Assembly (NCBI GenBank): GCA_037074615.1
Contig: CM073563.1
Location: 14,182,501 to 14,246,500, forward strand
Direction of reading: 5' to 3'
DNA from: Leucaena leucocephala
Lineage: Eukaryota; Streptophyta; Magnoliopsida; Fabales; Fabaceae
DNA: 64,000 nt
The notes below the pieces were generated by a model that ran no database searches, was not told the DNA's origin, and saw only the letters and a program-made list of their open reading frames with translations. A program made the translations under genes and the position numbers. Below are positions 48,354 to 61,492 of this stretch, piece by piece (position 1 is the stretch's first letter; the number at the start of each line of letters is the position of its first letter).

Positions 48354-49881
48354 ATATGGGTCCATATAGGTCACAAAAGAGTCTTCAATTGTTCCAAGGT
48401 AGTTTTACGCAAATGAAGCAAAACTTTGGCACTTCACTTTTCTATAGTGATAACTCACCCCAATCTCAACTTTTAATACGAATTCTATAACTCCTATTTT
48501 CCTTAAGATATGGGTCTATGTAGGTCACGGAAGAGTTATCCATTGTTTCAAGCTACTTCTAGGCAAATGAAGCAAAACCTTGGCACTTCTCCCGACCATA
48601 ATGAAAAGTCCCCACCAATATCAACATTGAATATTCGTTCTAGAATGCCACATTCCTCAAGATATGGGTCCATATAGGTCACAAAAGGGTCATCAGTTGT
48701 TTCAAGGTAGTTTTACTCAAATGTAGCAAAACTATTGAACTTTACTTGTCTATAGTTGTAAGTCACCCCCAATCTCAACCTTCAATATGAGTTCTAGAAT
48801 GTCACTTCTCCAAAGATGTGGGTCCATGCAGGTCACAAAGTGTCATCCATTTTTTCAAAGTACTTTTGGCGAAATGTAGCGAAACTCTGGCACTTTTCCT
48901 GACCACAATGGAAAGTCCCCACCAATATCAACATTGAATATTCATTCTAGAATGCCACTTTGCTTAAGATATGGGTCCATATAGGTCACAAAAGAGTCCT
49001 CAATTGTTTCAAGGTAGTTTTACGCAAAAGTAGCAAAACTTTGGGACTTTACTTGTCTATAGTGATAACTCACCCCCAATCGCAACCTTCAATGTGAGTT
49101 CTAGAACGTTACTCTTCTTAAGATGTGGGTCCATGTAGGTCGCAAAAGTGTCATCCATTTTTTCAAAGTAGTTTTAGGCAAAGTAGCGGAACTCTGGCAC
49201 TTTTCTCGACCATACTGAAAAATCCCCCCAATCTCTACTTTGAGTATGCGTTCTGGAAGGCTACTTTCCTTAAGATATGGGTCTATATAGGTCACAAAAG
49301 AGTCATCAACTGTTTCAAGGTAGTTCTACGCAAATGTAGCGAAACTTTGGCACTTTACTTTTCTACAGCGATAACCTCACCCAAATCTCAACTTTTAATA
49401 CGAACTCTATAACACCTATTTTCCTTAAGATGTGGGTCCATGTAGGTCACGAAAGCGTTATCCATTGTTTCAAGGAACTTTTAGGTAAATGCAGCAAAAC
49501 CTTGGCACTTTTCCCGACCATAATGAAAAGTCCCCACCAGTATCAACATTGAATGTTCATTCTAGAATGCCACATTCCTCAAGATATGGGTCCATATAGG
49601 TCACAAAAGGGTCATCAATTGTTTCTAGTTTGACTCAAATGGAGCAAAATTATTGAACTTGTCTATACTTGTAACTCACCCCCGATCTCAACTTTCAATA
49701 TGAGTTCTAGAATGTCACTTCTCCAAAGATGTGGGTCCATGTAGGTCACAAAGTGTCATCCATTTTTTCAAAGTACTTTTAGGAAAATGTAGCGACACTC
49801 TGGCACTTTTCCTGACCATAATGGAAATTCCCCACCAATATCAACATTGAACATTCATTCTAGAATGCCACTTTCCTTAAG
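48354..49881 (+). repeat. HOR H31, complete decamer
   Basis: First of the H31-H33 set: 'ACCCAAATCTC' and 'CGAACTCTATAAC' in m7, 'TTTGACTCAAATGG' in m9 and 'GCGACACTCTGG' in m10. Private: 'AAATGAAGC' and 'TAACTCCTATT' in m1. Confidence 0.94.
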
Positions 49882-51409
49882 ATATGGGTCCATATAGGTC
49901 ACAAAAGAGTCTTCAATTGTTCCAAGGTAGTTTTACGCAAATGTAGCAAAACTTTGGCACTTCACTTTTCTATAGTGATAACTCACCCCAATCTCAACTT
50001 TTAATACGAATTCTATAACACCTATTTTCCTTAAGATATGGGTCTATGTAGGTCACGGAAGAGTTATCCATTGTTTCAAGCTACTTCTAGGCAAGTGAAG
50101 CAAAACCTTGGCACTTCTCCCGACCATAATGAAAAGTCCCCACCAATATCAACATTGAATATTCGTTCTAGAATGCCACATTCCTCAAGATATGGGTCCA
50201 TATAGGTCACAAAAGGGTCATCAGTTGTTTCAAGGTAGTTTTACTCAAATGTAGCAAAACTATTGAACTTTACTTGTCTATAGTTGTAAGTCACCCCCAA
50301 TCTCAACCTTCAATATGAGTTCTAGAATGTCACTTCTCCAAAGATGTGGGTCCATGCAGGTCACAAAGTGTCATCCATTTTTTCAAAGTACTTTTGGCGA
50401 AATGTAGCGAAACTCTGGCACTTTTCCTGACCACAATGGAAAGTCCCCACCAATATCAACATTGAATATTCATTCTAGAATGCCACTTTGCTTAAGATAT
50501 GGGTCCATATAGGTCACAAAAGAGTCCTCAATTGTTTCAAGGTAGTTTTACGCAAAAGTAGCAAAACTTTGGGACTTTACTTGTCTATAGTGATAACTCA
50601 CCCCCAATCGCAACCTTCAATGTGAGTTCTAGAACGTTACTCTTCTTAAGATGTGGGTCCATGTAGGTCGCAAAAGTGTCATCCATTTTTTCAAAGTAGT
50701 TTTAGGCAAAGTAGCGGAACTCTGGCACTTTTCTCGACCATACTGAAAAATCCCCCCAATCTCTACTTTGAGTATGCGTTCTGGAAGGCTACTTTCCTTA
50801 AGATATGGGTCTATATAGGTCACAAAAGAGTCATCAACTGTTTCAAGGTAGTTCTACGCAAATGTAGCGAAACTTTGGCACTTTACTTTTCTACAGCGAT
50901 AACCTCACCCAAATCTCAACTTTTAATACGAACTCTATAACACCTATTTTCCTTAAGATGTGGGTCCATGTAGGTCACGAAAGCGTTATCCATTGTTTCA
51001 AGGAACTTTTAGGTAAATGCAGCAAAACCTTGGCACTTTTCCCGACCATAATGAAAAGTCCCCACCAGTATCAACATTGAATGTTCATTCTAGAATGCCA
51101 CATTCCTCAAGATATGGGTCCATATAGGTCACAAAAGGGTCATCAATTGTTTCTAGTTTGACTCAAATGGAGCAAAATTATTGAACTTGTCTATACTTGT
51201 AACTCACCCCCGATCTCAACTTTCAATATGAGTTCTAGAATGTCACTTCTCCAAAGATGTGGGTCCATGTAGGTCACAAAGTGTCATCCATTTTTTCAAA
51301 GTACTTTTAGGAAAATGTAGCGACACTCTGGCACTTTTCCTGACCATAATGGAAATTCCCCACCAATATCAACATTGAACATTCATTCTAGAATGCCACT
51401 TTCCTTAAG
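49882..51409 (+). repeat. HOR H32, complete decamer
   Basis: H31-H33 variant set plus 'GGCAAGTGAAGC' in m2, shared with H33-H35, H37 and H40. It reads as essentially identical to H33. Confidence 0.94.
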
Positions 51410-52937
51410 ATATGGGTCCATATAGGTCACAAAAGAGTCTTCAATTGTTCCAAGGTAGTTTTACGCAAATGTAGCAAAACTTTGGCACTTCACTTTTCTA
51501 TAGTGATAACTCACCCCAATCTCAACTTTTAATACGAATTCTATAACACCTATTTTCCTTAAGATATGGGTCTATGTAGGTCACGGAAGAGTTATCCATT
51601 GTTTCAAGCTACTTCTAGGCAAGTGAAGCAAAACCTTGGCACTTCTCCCGACCATAATGAAAAGTCCCCACCAATATCAACATTGAATATTCGTTCTAGA
51701 ATGCCACATTCCTCAAGATATGGGTCCATATAGGTCACAAAAGGGTCATCAGTTGTTTCAAGGTAGTTTTACTCAAATGTAGCAAAACTATTGAACTTTA
51801 CTTGTCTATAGTTGTAAGTCACCCCCAATCTCAACCTTCAATATGAGTTCTAGAATGTCACTTCTCCAAAGATGTGGGTCCATGCAGGTCACAAAGTGTC
51901 ATCCATTTTTTCAAAGTACTTTTGGCGAAATGTAGCGAAACTCTGGCACTTTTCCTGACCACAATGGAAAGTCCCCACCAATATCAACATTGAATATTCA
52001 TTCTAGAATGCCACTTTGCTTAAGATATGGGTCCATATAGGTCACAAAAGAGTCCTCAATTGTTTCAAGGTAGTTTTACGCAAAAGTAGCAAAACTTTGG
52101 GACTTTACTTGTCTATAGTGATAACTCACCCCCAATCGCAACCTTCAATGTGAGTTCTAGAACGTTACTCTTCTTAAGATGTGGGTCCATGTAGGTCGCA
52201 AAAGTGTCATCCATTTTTTCAAAGTAGTTTTAGGCAAAGTAGCGGAACTCTGGCACTTTTCTCGACCATACTGAAAAATCCCCCCAATCTCTACTTTGAG
52301 TATGCGTTCTGGAAGGCTACTTTCCTTAAGATATGGGTCTATATAGGTCACAAAAGAGTCATCAACTGTTTCAAGGTAGTTCTACGCAAATGTAGCGAAA
52401 CTTTGGCACTTTACTTTTCTACAGCGATAACCTCACCCAAATCTCAACTTTTAATACGAACTCTATAACACCTATTTTCCTTAAGATGTGGGTCCATGTA
52501 GGTCACGAAAGCGTTATCCATTGTTTCAAGGAACTTTTAGGTAAATGCAGCAAAACCTTGGCACTTTTCCCGACCATAATGAAAAGTCCCCACCAGTATC
52601 AACATTGAATGTTCATTCTAGAATGCCACATTCCTCAAGATATGGGTCCATATAGGTCACAAAAGGGTCATCAATTGTTTCTAGTTTGACTCAAATGGAG
52701 CAAAATTATTGAACTTGTCTATACTTGTAACTCACCCCCGATCTCAACTTTCAATATGAGTTCTAGAATGTCACTTCTCCAAAGATGTGGGTCCATGTAG
52801 GTCACAAAGTGTCATCCATTTTTTCAAAGTACTTTTAGGAAAATGTAGCGACACTCTGGCACTTTTCCTGACCATAATGGAAATTCCCCACCAATATCAA
52901 CATTGAACATTCATTCTAGAATGCCACTTTCCTTAAG
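51410..52937 (+). repeat. HOR H33, complete decamer
   Basis: Same variant set as H32 throughout ('GGCAAGTGAAGC' m2, 'ACCCAAATCTC' m7, 'GCGACACTCTGG' m10). No private difference from H32 was noticed. Confidence 0.94.
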
Positions 52938-55688
52938 ATATGGGTCCATATAGGTCACAAAAGAGTCTTCAATTGTTCCAAGGTAGTTTTACGCAAATGT
53001 AGCAAAACTTTGGCACTTCACTTTTCTATAGTGATAACTCACCCCAATCTCAACTTTTAATACGAATTCTATAACACCTATTTTCCTTAAGATATGGGTC
53101 TATGTAGGTCACGGAAGAGTTATCCATTGTTTCAAGCTACTTCTAGGCAAGTGAAGCAAAACCTTGGCACTTCTCCCGACCATAATGAAAAGTCCCCACC
53201 AATATCAACATTGAATATTCGTTCTAGAATGCCACATTCCTCAAGATATGGGTCCATATAGGTCACAAAAGGGTCATCAGTTGTTTCAAGGTAGTTTTAC
53301 TCAAATGTAGCAAAACTATTGAACTTTACTTGTCTATAGTTGTAAGTCACCCCCAATCTCAACCTTCAATATGAGTTCTAGAATGTCACTTCTCCAAAGA
53401 TGTGGGTCCATGCAGGTCACAAAGTGTCATCCATTTTTTCAAAGTACTTTTGGCGAAATGTAGCGAAACTCTGGCACTTTTCCTGACCACAATGGAAAGT
53501 CCCCACCAATATCAACATTGAATATTCATTCTAGAATGCCACTTTACTTAAGATATGGGTCCATATAGGTCACAAAAGAGTCCTCAATTGTTTCAAGGTA
53601 GTTTTACGCAAAAGTAGCAAAACTTTGGGACTTTACTTGTCTATAGTGATAACTCACCCCCAATCGCAACCTTCAATGTGAGTTCTAGAACGTTACTCTT
53701 CTTAAGATGTGGGTCCATGTAGGTCGCAAAAGTGTCATCCATTTTTTCAAAGTAGTTTTAGGCAAAGTAGCGGAACTCTGGCACTTTTCTCGACCATACT
53801 GAAAAATCCCCCCAATCTCTACTTTGAGTATGCGTTCTGGAAGGCTACTTTCCTTAAGATATGGGTCTATATAGGTCACAAAAGAGTCATCAACTGTTTC
53901 AAGGTAGTTCTACGCAAATGTAGCGAAACTTTGGCACTTTACTTTTCTACAGCGATAACCTCACCCCAATCTCAACTTTTAATACGAACTCTATAACACC
54001 TATTTTCCTTAAGATGTGGGTCCATGTAGGTCACGAAAGCGTTATCCATTGTTTCAAGGAACTTTTAGGTAAATGCAGCAAAACCTTGGCACTTTTCCCG
54101 ACCATAATGAAAAGTCCCCACCAGTATCAACATTGAATGTTCATTCTAGAATGCCACATTCCTCAAGATATGGGTCCATATAGGTCACAAAAGGGTCATC
54201 AGTTGTTTCAAGGTAGTTTTACTCAAATGTAACAAAACTATTGAACTTGTCTATACTTGTAACTCACCCCCGATCTCAACTTTCAATATGAGTTCTAGAA
54301 TGTCACTTCTCCAAAGATGTGGGTCCATGTAGGTCACAAAGTGTCATCCATTTTTTCAAAGTACTTTTAGGAAAATGTAGCGAAACTCTGGCACTTTTCC
54401 TGACCATAATGGAAAGTCCCCACCAATATCAACATTGAATATTCATTCTAGAATGCCACTTTGCTTAAGATATGGGTCCATATAGGTCACAAAAGAGTCC
54501 TCAATTGTTTCAAGGTAGTTTTACGCAAAAGTAGCAAAACTTTGGGACTTTACTTGTCTATAGTGATAACTCACCCCCAATCGCAACCTTCAATGTGAGT
54601 TCTAGAACGTTACTCTTCTTAAGATGTGGGTCCATGTAGGTCGCAAAAGTGTCATCCATTTTTTCAAAGTAGTTTTAGGCAAAGTAGCGGAACTCTGGCA
54701 CTTTTCTCGACCATACTGAAAAATCCCCCCAATCTCTACTTTGAGTATGCGTTCTGGAAGGCTACTTTCCTTAAGATATGGGTCCATATAGGTCATAACA
54801 GAGTCCTCAATTGTTTCAAGGTAGTTTTACGCAAAAGTAGCAAAACTTTGGGACTTTACTTGTCTATAGTGATAACTCACCCCCAATCGCAACCTTCAAT
54901 GTGAGTTCTAGAACGTTACTCTTCTTAAGATGTGGGTCCATGTAGGTCGCAAAAGTGTCATCCATTTTTTCAAAGTAGTTTTAGGCAAAGTAGCGGAACT
55001 CTGGCACTTTTCTCGACCATACTGAAAAATCCCCCCAATCTCTACTTTGAGTATGCGTTCTGGAAGGCTACTTTCCTTAAGATATGGGTCTATATAGGTC
55101 ACAAAAGAGTCATCAACTGTTTCAAGGTAGTTCTACGCAAATGTAGCGAAACTTTGGCACTTTACTTTTCTACAGCGATAACCTCACCCCAATCTCAACT
55201 TTTAATACGAACTCTATAACACCTATTTTCCTTAAGATGTGGGTCCATGTAGGTCACGAAAGCGTTATCCATTGTTTCAAGGAACTTTTAGGTAAATGCA
55301 GCAAAACCTTGGCACTTTTCCCGACCATAATGAAAAGTCCCCACCAGTATCAACATTGAATGTTCATTCTAGAATGCCACATTCCTCAAGATATGGGTCC
55401 ATATAGGTCACAAAAGGGTCATCAATTGTTTCTAGTTTGACTCAAATGGAACAAAATTATTGAACTTGTCTATACTTGTAACTCACCCCCGATCTCAACT
55501 TTCAATATGAGTTCTAGAATGTCACTTCTCCAAAGATGTGGGTCCATGTAGGTCACAAAGTGTCATCCATTTTTTCAAAGTACTTTTAGGAAAATGTAGC
55601 GAAACTCTGGCACTTTTCCTGACCATAATGGAAATTCCCCACCAATATCAACATTGAACATTCATTCTAGAATGCCACTTTCCTTAAG
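52938..55688 (+). repeat. HOR H34, expanded 18-mer (2751 bp)
   Basis: Order: m1-m8 (52938-54167), m3/m9 hybrid (54168, 149 bp), m10/m4 hybrid (54317), m5 (54470), m6 (54624), second m5 (54776), second m6 (54930), m7 (55082), m8 (55237), m9 (55391), m10 (55536). The 149-bp hybrid has only the second of the two m9 deletions, which places the crossover between them. The second m5 has a private 'GTCATAACAGAG'. Eight extra monomers are present and A/B alternation is kept. Confidence 0.92.
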
Positions 55689-57216
55689 ATATGGGTCCAT
55701 ATAGGTCACAAAAGAGTCTTCAATTGTTCCAAGGTAGTTTTACGCAAATGTAGCAAAACTTTGGCACTTCACTTTTCTATAGTGATAACTCACCCCAATC
55801 TCAACTTTTAATACGAATTCTATAACACCTATTTTCCTTAAGATATGGGTCTATGTAGGTCACGGAAGAGTTATCCATTGTTTCAAGCTACTTCTAGGCA
55901 AGTGAAGCAAAACCTTGGCACTTCTCCCGACCATAATGAAAAGTCCCCACCAATATCAACATTGAATATTCGTTCTAGAATGCCACATTCCTTAAGATAT
56001 GGGTCCATATAGGTCACAAAAGGGTCATCAGTTGTTTCAAGGTAGTTTTACTCAAATGTAGTAAAACTATTGAACTTTACTTGTCTATAGTTGTAAGTCA
56101 CCCCCAATCTCAACCTTCAATATGAGTTCTAGAATGTCACTTCTCCAAAGATGTGGGTCCATGCAGGTCACAAAGTGTCATCCATTTTTTCAAAGTACTT
56201 TTGGCGAAATGTAGCGAAACTCTGGCACTTTTCCTGACCACAATGGAAAGTCCCCACCAATATCAACATTGAATATTCATTCTAGAATGCCACTTTGCTT
56301 AAGATATGGGTCCATATAGGTCACAAAAGAGTCCTCAATTGTTTCAAGGTAGTTTTACGCAAAAGTAGCAAAACTTTGGGACTTTACTTGTCTATAGTGA
56401 TAACTCACCCCCAATCGCAACCTTCAATGTGAGTTCTAGAACATTACTCTTCTTAAGATGTGGGTTCATGTAGGTCGCAAAAGTGTCATCCATTTTTTCA
56501 AAGTAGTTTTAGGCAAAGTAGCGGAACTCTGGCACTTTTCTCGACCATACTGAAAAATCCCCCCAATCTCTACTTTGAGTATGCGTTCTGGAAGGCTACT
56601 TTCCTTAAGATATGGGTCTATATAGGTCACAAAAGAGTCATCAACTGTTTCAAGGTAGTTCTACGCAAATGTAGCGAAACTTTGGCACTTTACTTTTCTA
56701 CAGTGATAACCTCACCCCAATCTCAACTTTTAATACGAACTCTATAACACCTATTTTCCTTAAGATGTGGGTCCATGTAGGTCACGAAAGCGTTATCCAT
56801 TGTTTCAAGGAACTTTTAGGTAAATGCAGCAAAACCTTGGCACTTTTCCCGACCATAATGAAAAGTCCCCACCAGTATCAACATTGAATGTTCATTCTAG
56901 AATGCCACATTCCTCAAGATATGGGTCCATATAGGTCACAAAAGGGTCATCAATTGTTTCTAGTTTGACTCAAATGGAGCAAAATTATTGAACTTGTCTA
57001 TACTTGTAACTCACCCCCGATCTCAACTTTCAATATGAGTTCTAGAATGTCACTTCTCCAAAGATGTGGGTCCATGTAGGTCACAAAGTGTCATCCATTT
57101 TTTCAAAGTACTTTTAGGAAAATGTAGCGAAACTCTGGCACTTTTCCTGACCATAATGGAAATTCCCCACCAATATCAACATTGAACATTCATTCTAGAA
57201 TGCCACTTTCCTTAAG
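55689..57216 (+). repeat. HOR H35, complete decamer
   Basis: Regular unit between two rearranged ones. Private: 'CATTCCTTAAG' at the m2 end, 'GTAGTAAAAC' in m3, 'GAACATTACTC' in m5, 'GGGTTCATG' in m6 and 'CTACAGTGATAACC' in m7. Confidence 0.93.
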
Positions 57217-58436
57217 ATATGGGTCCATATAGGTCACAAAAGAGTCTTCAATTGTTCCAAGGTAGTTTTACGCAAATGTAGCAAAACTTTGGCACTTCAC
57301 TTTTCTATAGTGATAACTCACCCCAATCTCAACTTTTAATACGAATTCTATAACACCTATGTTCCTTAAGATATGGCTCTATGTAGGTCACGGAAGAGTT
57401 ATCCATTGTTTCAAGCTACTTCTAGGCAAATGAAGCAAAACCTTGGCACTTCTCCCGACCATAATGAAAAGTCCCCACCAATATCAACATTGAATATTCA
57501 TTCTAGAATGCCACTTTGCTTAAGATATGGGTCCATATAGGTCACAAAAGAGTCCTCAATTGTTTCAAGGTAGTTTTACGAAAAGTAGCAAAACTTTGGG
57601 ACTTTACTTGTCTATAGTGATAACTCACCCCCAATCGCAACCTTCAATGTGAGTTCTAGAACGTTACTCTTCTTAAGATGTGGGTCCATGTAGGTCGTAA
57701 AAGTGTCATCCATTTTTTCAAAGTAGTTTTAGGCAAAGTAGCGGAACTCTGGCACTTTTCTCGACCATACTGAAAAATCCCCCCAATCTCTACTTTGAGT
57801 ATGCGTTCTGGAATGCTACTTTCCTTAAGATATGGGTCTATATAGGTCACAAAAGAGTCATCAACTGTTTCAAGGTAGTTCTACGCAAATGTAGCGAAAC
57901 TTTGGCACTTTACTTTTCTACAGCGATAACCTCACCCCAATCTCAACTTTTAATACGAATTCTATAACACCTATTTTCCTTAAGATATGGGTCCATGTAG
58001 GTCACGAAAGAGTTATCCATTGTTTCAAGGAACTTTTAGGTAAATGCAGCAAAACCTTGGCACTTTTCCCGACCATAATGAAAAGTCCCCACCAATATCA
58101 ACATTGAATATTCATTCTAGAATGCCACATTCCTCAAGATATGGGTCCATATAGGTCACAAAAGGGTCATCAATTGTTTCTAGTTTGACTCAAATGGAGC
58201 AAAATTATTGAACTTGTCTATACTTGTAACTCACCCCCAATCTCAACTTTCAATATGAGTTCTAGAATGTCACTTCTCCAAAGATGTGGGTCCATGTAGG
58301 TCACAAAGTGTCATCCATTTTTTCAAAGTACTTTTAGGAAAATGTAGCGAAACTCTGGCACTTTTCCTGACCATAATGGAAATTCCCCACCAATATCAAC
58401 ATTGAACATTCATTCTAGAATGCCACTTTCCTTAAG
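57217..58436 (+). repeat. HOR H36, 8-mer deletion unit (1220 bp)
   Basis: Order: m1 (57217), m2/m4 hybrid (57371), m5 (57525), m6 (57678), m7 (57830), m8 (57985), m9 (58139), m10 (58284). The hybrid starts as m2 and ends 'CTTTGCTTAAG' like m4, so two monomers were lost by exchange between B-class paralogues. m5 also lost one base ('TTACGAAAAGTAGC'). Private 'ATGGCTCTATG' in m2 and 'GGTCGTAAAAG' in m6. Confidence 0.92.
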
Positions 58437-59964
58437 ATATGGGTCCATATAGGTCGCAAGAGAGTCGTCAATTTTTCCAAGGTAGTTTTACGCAAATGTA
58501 GCAAAACTTTGGCACTTCACTTTTCTATAGTGATAACTCACCCCAATCTCAACTTTTAATACGAATTCTATAACACCTATTTTCCTTAAGATATGGGTCT
58601 ATGTAGGTCACGGAAGAGTTATCCATTGTTTCAAGCTACTTCTAGGCAAGTGAAGCAAAACCTTGGCACTTCTCCCGACCATAATGAAAAGTCCCCACCA
58701 ATATCAACATTGAATATTCGTTCTAGAATGCCACATTCCTCAAGATATGGGTCCATATAGGTCACAAAAGGGTCATCAGTTGTTTCAAGGTAGTTTTACT
58801 CAAATGTAGCAAAACTATTGAACTTTACTTGTCTATAGTTGTAAGTCACCCCCAATCTCAACCTTCAATATGAGTTCTAGAATGTCACTTCTCCAAAGAT
58901 GTGGGTCCATGCAGGTCACAAAGTGTCATCCATTTTTTCAAAGTACTTTTGGCGAAATGTAGCGAAACTCTGGCACTTTTACTGACCACAATGGAAAGTC
59001 CCCACCAATATCAACATTGAATATTCATTCTAGAATGCCACTTTGCTTAAGATATGGGTCCATATAGGTCACAAAAGAGTCCTCAATTGTTTCAAGGTAG
59101 TTTTACGCAAAAGTAGCAAAACTTTGGGACTTTACTTGTCTATAGTGATAACTCACCCCCAATCGCAACCTTCAATGTGAGTTCTAGAACGTTACTCTTC
59201 TTAAGATGTGGGTCCATGTAGGTCGCAAAAGTGTCATCCATTTTTTCAAAGTAGTTTTAGGCAAAGTAGCGGAACTCTGGCACTTTTCTCGACCATACTG
59301 AAAAATCCCCCCAATCTCTACTTTGAGTATGCGTTCTGGAAGGCTACTTTCCTTAAGATATGGGTCTATATAGGTCACAAAAGAGTCATCAACTGTTTCA
59401 AGGTAGTTCTACGCAAATGTAGCGAAACTTTGGCACTTTACTTTTCTACAGCGATAACCTCACCCCAATCTCAACTTTTAATACGAATTCTATAACACCT
59501 ATTTTCCTTAAGATGTGGGTCCATGTAGGTCACGAAAGCGTTATCCATTGTTTCAAGGAACTTTTAGGTAAATGCAGCAAAACCTTGGCACTTTTCCCGA
59601 CCATAATGAAAAGTCCCCACCAGTATCAACATTGAATGTTCATTCTAGAATGCCACATTCCTCAAGATATGGGTCCATATAGGTCACAAAAGGGTCATCA
59701 ATTGTTTCTAGTTTGACTCAAATGGAGCAAAATTATTGAACTTGTCTATACTTGTAACTCACCCCCGATCTCAACTTTCAATATGAGTTCTAGAATGTCA
59801 CTTCTCCAAAGATGTGGGTCCATGTAGGTCACAAAGTGTCATCCATTTTTTCAAAGTACTTTTAGGAAAATGTAGCGAAACTCTGGCACTTTTCCTGACC
59901 ATAATGGAAATTCCCCACCAATATCAACATTGAACATTCATTCTAGAATGCCACTTTCCTTAAC
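58437..59964 (+). repeat. HOR H37, complete decamer
   Basis: m1 has 'GGTCGCAAGAGAGTC', shared with H38, and a private 'GTCAATTTTTCC'. m2 has 'GGCAAGTGAAGC' and 'ATTCGTTC'. m4 has a private 'TTTTACTGACC'. Confidence 0.93.
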
Positions 59965-61492
59965 ATATGGGTCCATATAGGTCGCAAGAGAGTCTTCAAT
60001 TGTTCCAAGGTAGTTTTACGCAAATGTAGCAAAACTTTGGCACTTCACTTTTCTATAGTGATAACTCACCCCAATCTCAACTTTTAATACGAATTCTATA
60101 ACACCTATGTTCCTTAAGATATGGGTCTATGTAGGTCACGGAAGAGTTATCCATTGTTTCAATCTACTTCTAGGCAAATGAAGCAAAACCTTGGCACTTC
60201 TCCCGACCATAATGAAAAGTCCCCACCAATATCAACATTGAATATTCATTCTAGAATGCCACATTCCTCAAGATATGGGTCCATATAGGTCACAAAAGGG
60301 TCATCAGTTGTTTCAAGGTAGTTTTACTCAAATGTAGCAAAACTATTGAACTTTACTTGTCTATAGTTGTAAGTCACCCCCAATCTTAACCTTCAATATG
60401 AGTTCTAGAATGTCACTTCTCCAAAGATGTGGGTCCATGCAGGTCACAAAGTGTCATCCATTTTTTCAAAGTACTTTTAGCGAAATGTAGCGAAACTCTG
60501 GCACTTTTCCTGACCACAATGGAAAGTCCCCACCAATATCAACATTGAATATTCATTCTAGAATGCCACTTTCCTTAAGATATGGGTCCATATAGGTCAC
60601 AAAAGAGTCCTCAATTGTTTCAAGGTAGTTTTACGCAAAAGTAGCAAAACTTTGGGACTTTACTTGTCTATAGTGATAACTCACCCCCAATCGCAACCTT
60701 CAATGTGAGTTCTAGAACGTTACTCTTCTTAAGATGTGGGTCCATGTAGGTCGCAAAAGTGTCATCCATTTTTTCAAAGTAGTTTTAGGCAAAGTAGCGG
60801 AACTCTGGCACTTTTCTCGACCATACTGAAAAATCCCCCCAATCTCTACTTTGAGTATGCGTTCTGGAAGGCTACTTTCCTTAAGATATGGGTCTATATA
60901 GGTCACAAAAGAGTCATCAACTGTTTCAAGGTAGTTCTACGCAAATGTAGCGAAACTTTGGCACTTTACTTTTCTACAGCGATAACCTCACCCCAATCTC
61001 AACTTTTAATACGAATTCTATAACACCTATTTTCCTTAAGATGTGGGTCCATGTAGGTCACGAAAGCGTTATCCATTGTTTCAAGGAACTTTTAGGTAAA
61101 TGCAGCAAAACCTTGGCACTTTTCCCGACCATAATGAAAAGTCCCCACCAGTATCAACATTGAATGTTCATTCTAGAATGCCACATTCCTCAAGATATGG
61201 GTCCATATAGGTCACAAAAGGGTCATCAATTGTTTCTAGTTTGACTCAAATGGAGCAAAATTATTGAACTTGTCTATACTTGTAACTCACCCCCGATCTC
61301 AACTTTCAATATGAGTTCTAGAATGTCACTTCTCCAAAGATGTGGGTCCATGTAGGTCACAAAGTGTCATCCATTTTTTCAAAGTACTTTTAGGAAAATG
61401 TAGCGAAACTCTGGCACTTTTCCTGACCATAATGGAAATTCCCCACCAATATCAACATTGAACATTCATTCTAGAATGCCACTTTCCTTAAC
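59965..61492 (+). repeat. HOR H38, complete decamer
   Basis: Preceded by 'TTAACATATGGG' (C for G at the m10/m1 junction). 'CAATCTACTTCTAGG' in m2, 'CAATCTTAACC' in m3, and m4 ends 'CTTTCCTTAAG' like m10. All of these are shared with H39. Confidence 0.94.
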
